DNA of 11,258 nucleotides from Oscillospiraceae bacterium (lineage in GTDB: Bacteria > Bacillota > Clostridia > Oscillospirales > Ruminococcaceae). Shown in pieces: positions 8,201 to 11,258 of this stretch. Below the pieces are notes generated by a model, which saw nothing but the letters and a program-made list of their open reading frames with translations, ran no database searches and was not told the DNA's origin. The stretch covers positions 1 to 11,258 of the forward strand of contig JAEDMD010000047.1 in NCBI GenBank assembly GCA_016303195.1, in the 5' to 3' direction. The translations under genes were made by a program, and so were the position numbers. Position 1 is the first letter of the stretch; each line of letters opens with the position of its first letter.

Positions 8201-9013
8201 TGAAGCCACCCAGAGATTTCCCTGATAATCGGAAGTTGTCATTTCTATACCGCTGTTTATGGGGATATCTTCAAGGATATGGCATTCACTGCCGTCAAGA
8301 TAGCCCACACAGCTTGTGGATGATACCCATATCCTTCCGCAGTCACGGCTCAGCCAGTGGACAGCGCCCCCCAGCTCAGGGATGGCGGTCTCGGACATAT
8401 CCGACGCTTTACTGCCGAATTTTCCGTGTCTGACAGTTCCGGTCTCGTCGCCTATCCAGACCTTTCCCGATTCGGCAGGGTCAGCCATGATAGTTGTTAT
8501 CTTAGGCATTCCCAGTTTCTCACTGCTGTAAACCTCGGTCACGGAGCAGTTTTCGATGCAGAATATCCTTCCTCCCGAAGTCTGACCGTAAATCTTTCCA
8601 TTGTGGTCGGCATCCAGTCTCAGCACACGCTCCTCGGAAAGGTCAGCGCCTGCAATTTCATGTATTTTCAGTTCACTGTCAGCATAGCACACACCCGCAG
8701 TTGTGCCGATAAAGACATTTCCGTCCCTGTCCTCGGAAAAAACACGTATCGACGATGAGGGCAGACCTTCCTTGTAAGTCAGGTGGACTCTGTTATTTCC
8801 GTCAATGACCACCACACCGTTATCGTTCGTAGCCGCCCATACTCTGCCTTTGCTGTCCTGAAACAGTCCTCTTGCGCTTGTAAGACCGTTTTCGGTATCG
8901 AGCCTGTCGAAAACCGTTCCGTCGTAAAGTATGACACCGCTGTAACCGCCTATCCACATTCTTCCGTCCTTTGCGCTCAGCAGGAACATTGCATCGGAAG
9001 TGGGAAGACCGTT

Positions 9014-9016
9014 TTA
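9014..9016 (-). other. In-frame TAA stop between the signal peptide and the first propeller blade
   Basis: The minus-strand codons read TAT GAT GCT TAA AAC GGT CTT CCC ACT. The frame is the same on both sides, and the conserved NGLPTSDA follows immediately. A one-base change from AAA, GAA or CAA would create the stop. Confidence 0.9.
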
Positions 9017-9208
9017 AGCGTCATATATCCCCGTAGTATAGCCGACACCCGATATCTGTCCCGATGCCGCATAGCCTCCGCCGTCAGCGACAAGTTCCTC
9101 ATAGGGCTGACCGTTATCGGCGGAATAAGCAAAGCCTGTGCCTATATTTGCAATGCCAATGACAAGAGCCATGAGAGCAGCTTTGAATCTGAACTCCTTG
9201 TTTCTCAT
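9014..9208 (-). CDS. Signal-peptide fragment (64 aa) of the interrupted hybrid kinase
   Basis: This is the only part of the kinase gene downstream of a good ribosome binding site. It has a basic N-terminus (MRNKEFRFK), a hydrophobic core (AALMALVIGIANIGTGF) and a likely cleavage point near AYS-AD. A glycine-rich stretch ends GVGYTTGIYDA before TAA. The frame then continues NGLPTSDAMFLL, which in related propeller kinases directly follows the YDxxNGLP segment. An earlier ATG (9230-9232) overlaps the stop of the preceding gene, but the AAGGAGG site (9220-9226) falls inside that longer version. The start at 9208 is therefore preferred. As it stands it would yield a secreted 35-residue peptide. 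Confidence 0.7.
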   Translation of the reverse strand: MRNKEFRFKAALMALVIGIANIGTGFAYSADNGQPYEELVADGGGYAASGQISGVGYTTGIYDA

Positions 9209-9219
9209 CTTAACGGCAA

Positions 9220-9226
9220 CCTCCTT
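9220..9226 (-). promoter_or_regulatory. Ribosome binding site of the hybrid kinase
   Basis: AAGGAGG on the minus strand overlaps the TAA of the upstream HD-GYP gene (9225-9227) and sits 11 nt before the ATG at 9206-9208. It sets the kinase start and points to co-transcription of the two genes. Confidence 0.7.
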
Positions 9227-11258
9227 ATTCATTCTCGCTGTATTCTTTCAGAACCGCCTTTACCTCCGGCAGGGATTCCATGAACACCTCCACACATTTC
9301 GGGTCGAACTGACTTCCTGCGCCCTCCTGAATGATGGTGAGAGCCTTTTCGAGGGGAAATGCAGGCTTGTAGACACGGGGAGAAGCCAGAGCGTCGAAAA
9401 CGTCCGCCACCGCCATGATTCTTGCGGCAAGAGGGATGACTTCGCCGTGAAGTCCTTCGGGATAGCCTTTTCCGTCCCAGCGTTCATGGTGATAAGCCGC
9501 CATGTTTCTTGCTTCTTTAAGGTAGTTCTCGCCCTCGACAGTGCTGATAGCCTTTTCCATTATTTTTCTGCCTGCCGTAGTGTGGGTCTTGATTATCTCA
9601 TATTCTTCATCCGTGAGCTTGCCGGGTTTATTCAGCACATTGTCGGGAATATTTATCTTTCCCACATCATGGAGAGGCGCACTTCGCACCACATCCGACA
9701 TGAATTTGGGAATAATCTTTTCGGCATAGTAGCCCTTGCGTTTAAGTCCCTCAACGATTATCCTTAAATAGGCGGCGGTTTTCTGGATATGAGCGCCCGT
9801 ATCGGAGTCACGGTTTTCAACGAGGTCAGCCATAGTGATGATAAGACCGTCCTGCATTTTTGCGGTATTCTCGGAGAATCGGCGGATACTTCTCATCTGC
9901 TCGGTCTGGTTGAGAGCCATATCGCAGACAGCGTGATAGAGCCTTTCCACCTCGTCGGAGGTGTTAACGTCGATAGCCCTGAGCTTTCTCACGGAATCGT
10001 CCAGCTTTTCCTGATCCGTACCTGCGCTGATGAAGTCCTCAACAGCGGTAACGATGGTATTTATGGGATAAACCATGTGTATTCCCGTCACCCAGAGCGC
10101 ATAGGCAATGACCAGCAGGAAGAAGCCTGCCAGAATGAGTATTACGCTCATGAGGAAATAGCCCATATAGTCAGCCATGTAGGAAAGTGAAACATCCGCA
10201 CCTGCATAGGCGACGCATTTTCCGTCCGCATCCCTGATAGGCTCATAGACGGTCAGCACCCAGCCTGAGATGTCATTGCTTTCGATGGGTTCGATCTCCT
10301 GACCTGCCAGAAGCTCGGCAAGATACGGCTCGAAAGCCTCCTCGAAGTCAAGTTTCTCACCGTGTTCATAAGCAGGAAGCTCCTCTGTGTCGAGGTCAAA
10401 GACCACATAACAGCCGTCTTTTCTTATCTGAGTAACGTAGAGATATTCCACACCAACGGCATTTTCCCTGACCTTGTAGAGCAGGTCTTCTGTCTCCTTG
10501 TAGCCCTCGGCTCTTTCGCCGTTGCGGATATAGTCATCGACCATATCGGGGTCTACCAGTTCAGCGGCAAATTTAGCGGCGCTTTCGGCTACCATAGTTT
10601 TTTCCTGCCTTGCATTCTTGAAATAGAGGCTTATGCCGACAAATCCCATAACGAAGGTAAGAGTGAGAGCTACGGTGATGAACATGAATATCATCCTGTG
10701 TTTCAGCGAGAATCTTATGCCTCCGCTGAGGACATCCATTTTCTTTTTTTCCTCATAGCTCAGCGGTTTCTGTCTCCATCCGCTGTTTTTGATAAGGTCA
10801 CGGACAGATTTCGGGACGATACGCAGAAGCAGGAGAGTAATGCCTAATGATAAGCTCTTGTCCAGAATATTCAAAGCGATATTGAGCAGGATGAACAGCA
10901 GAAATTCGGGTATCTGCCATGACATCCCGACAGTTTCCATAAGCGCCCTCACGGAGTGATTCTGCGGCCCGCCGAGGAGTCCCCACTGTATAAGAGCGGT
11001 GGCGATACCGCTGACAGTGCCCGTAACGATGGGAAAAGCGACTATATTCTTTAGCTTCTGAAGCGATCTTTCTCTTACGAACCATGCTGAAAAAATGGCG
11101 ACGAACGCATTGACGATGCTGAAATAGATAGCATCGCTGTTGAAAATGGTACAGATGGCATTGGTAGCAATAGCGGTCATTATCGCAGGGAAAAGTCCGC
11201 ATATCGAGCCGGCGGCGACAGTTCCGAGCGTATCGAGATATATCGGCATCCCCGACCT
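9225..11258 (-). CDS. Membrane HD-GYP c-di-GMP phosphodiesterase with ECF-S-like N-terminus, extracytoplasmic sensor and HAMP (5' end outside the window)
   Basis: The frame is open to the right edge (RSG before the first visible Met), so the true start is probably upstream; 677 residues are visible. Residues about 1-155 are a multi-pass region beginning PIYLDTLGTVAAG and including GLFPAIMTAIATN. This resembles the membrane fold of ECF transporter S components or related integral sensor domains. Next come a span at about 188-210, an extracytoplasmic Cache-like sensor (about 211-355, with EYLYVTQIRKDG, YEPIRDADGKCVAYAGADVS), a second span (about 357-385), HAMP (about 386-445) and HD-GYP (about 470-660). 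The catalytic set is complete: TGAH, LHDVGK (H530-D531), IKTHTTAG, AYHHERWDGKGYP (GYP 598-600), AVADVFDAL. It should hydrolyse c-di-GMP, probably to GMP, in the cytoplasm under control of an external signal. It is the first visible gene of the operon, and the kinase start follows 16 nt after its stop. Confidence 0.88.
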   Translation of the reverse strand, partial: RSGMPIYLDTLGTVAAGSICGLFPAIMTAIATNAICTIFNSDAIYFSIVNAFVAIFSAWFVRERSLQKLKNIVAFPIVTGTVSGIATALIQWGLLGGPQNHSVRALMETVGMSWQIPEFLLFILLNIALNILDKSLSLGITLLLLRIVPKSVRDLIKNSGWRQKPLSYEEKKKMDVLSGGIRFSLKHRMIFMFITVALTLTFVMGFVGISLYFKNARQEKTMVAESAAKFAAELVDPDMVDDYIRNGERAEGYKETEDLLYKVRENAVGVEYLYVTQIRKDGCYVVFDLDTEELPAYEHGEKLDFEEAFEPYLAELLAGQEIEPIESNDISGWVLTVYEPIRDADGKCVAYAGADVSLSYMADYMGYFLMSVILILAGFFLLVIAYALWVTGIHMVYPINTIVTAVEDFISAGTDQEKLDDSVRKLRAIDVNTSDEVERLYHAVCDMALNQTEQMRSIRRFSENTAKMQDGLIITMADLVENRDSDTGAHIQKTAAYLRIIVEGLKRKGYYAEKIIPKFMSDVVRSAPLHDVGKINIPDNVLNKPGKLTDEEYEIIKTHTTAGRKIMEKAISTVEGENYLKEARNMAAYHHERWDGKGYPEGLHGEVIPLAARIMAVADVFDALASPRVYKPAFPLEKALTIIQEGAGSQFDPKCVEVFMESLPEVKAVLKEYSENE

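Larger units (their letters stand above)
5192..9208 (-). pseudogene. Hybrid histidine kinase (signal peptide, 14-blade propeller, Y_Y_Y, HisKA, HATPase, REC, HPt) interrupted by an in-frame TAA at codon 65
   Basis: From the ATG at 9206-9208 the frame has 1338 sense and stop positions before its final TGA, with one internal TAA at 9014-9016. The domain order follows. A signal peptide covers residues 1-29. About 14 two-component-regulator-propeller blades cover 66-650, each with a W/Y-I/V-G/A-type motif such as MWIGGYSGV or LWISTYTNGL, enough for two seven-bladed propellers. A Y_Y_Y Ig-like domain lies near 660-756 and one transmembrane span near 764-787. HisKA carries phosphoacceptor H825 in NISHEIRTPINTIMG. 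HATPase_c has NFLTNAVKYT, DTGLGIKDED and GTGLGL. REC has acidic DDNP, D1130 in FLDIIM, and K in LQKPVD. The C-terminal HPt has H1276 in VHALRASA. It is a periplasm/surface-sensing phosphorelay kinase with no DNA-binding output. The part after the stop is open to 5192, and its first ATG (8987-8989) has no ribosome binding site. Without the leader the propeller could not be exported, so function is doubtful unless the stop is read through. Confidence 0.85.

Noticed and set aside
8200..8758. Plus-strand open frames opposite the propeller region
   Set aside because: These are shadows of the propeller coding sequence with no family resemblance or initiation signal.
9209..9232. Upstream ATG at 9230-9232 as the kinase start
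   Set aside because: It overlaps the previous gene's stop, its own Shine-Dalgarno is lacking, and the AAGGAGG inside it serves the ATG at 9208, which begins a proper signal peptide.
1..11258. CRISPR array, tRNA/rRNA genes, phage or transposase genes
   Set aside because: No direct-repeat/spacer periodicity, no tRNA-like cloverleaf and no transposase or integrase motifs were seen on either strand.

Overview
The window suggests a low-to-medium GC Gram-positive anaerobe of the Clostridia, most likely an Oscillospiraceae/Ruminococcus-like or Lachnospiraceae gut or rumen bacterium. This is inferred from strong AAGGAGG-type ribosome binding sites, a TTG start, and protein families I associate with that group. 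These are GAF-GGDEF proteins with a 'SVYxFDIMPDGS'-like N-terminus and propeller-type hybrid histidine kinases. No species can be named from the sequence alone.

Every gene lies on the minus strand, so transcription runs from right to left. All of them are signalling proteins, and four of the five are of c-di-GMP type. Region 1 (11258 to 2899) looks like one operon. It holds a membrane HD-GYP phosphodiesterase cut by the right edge, then a very large extracellular-propeller hybrid histidine kinase, then a multi-pass membrane protein with a degenerate HD-GYP domain and an unrecognised duplicated beta-rich C-terminus. The spacings are 16 nt and 1 nt. Region 2 (2898 to 2619) is a non-coding gap containing an array of perfect hairpins bounded by 7-bp inverted repeats. 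Region 3 (2618 to 1185) is an intact sensor-GAF-GGDEF diguanylate cyclase. Region 4 (1079 to 1, cut by the left edge) is a PAS-like/GGDEF protein gene with its own extended -10 promoter.

The main surprise is that two of the five genes carry a single in-frame TAA with intact, conserved coding sequence on both sides. One lies between the sensor and GGDEF domains of the leftmost gene (264-266). The other lies between the signal peptide and the first propeller blade of the kinase (9014-9016). Neither break involves a frameshift. The simplest reading is two recent nonsense mutations or base-call errors. Readthrough is the interesting alternative.

As a system, the region combines c-di-GMP synthesis (one intact GGDEF, one interrupted), hydrolysis (one canonical HD-GYP), a probably non-catalytic HD-GYP receptor or relic, and a phosphorelay kinase that ends in its own REC and HPt domains with no partner response regulator in view. 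This is consistent with a membrane-sensing c-di-GMP cluster. The sensed signals and the output cannot be read from the sequence.
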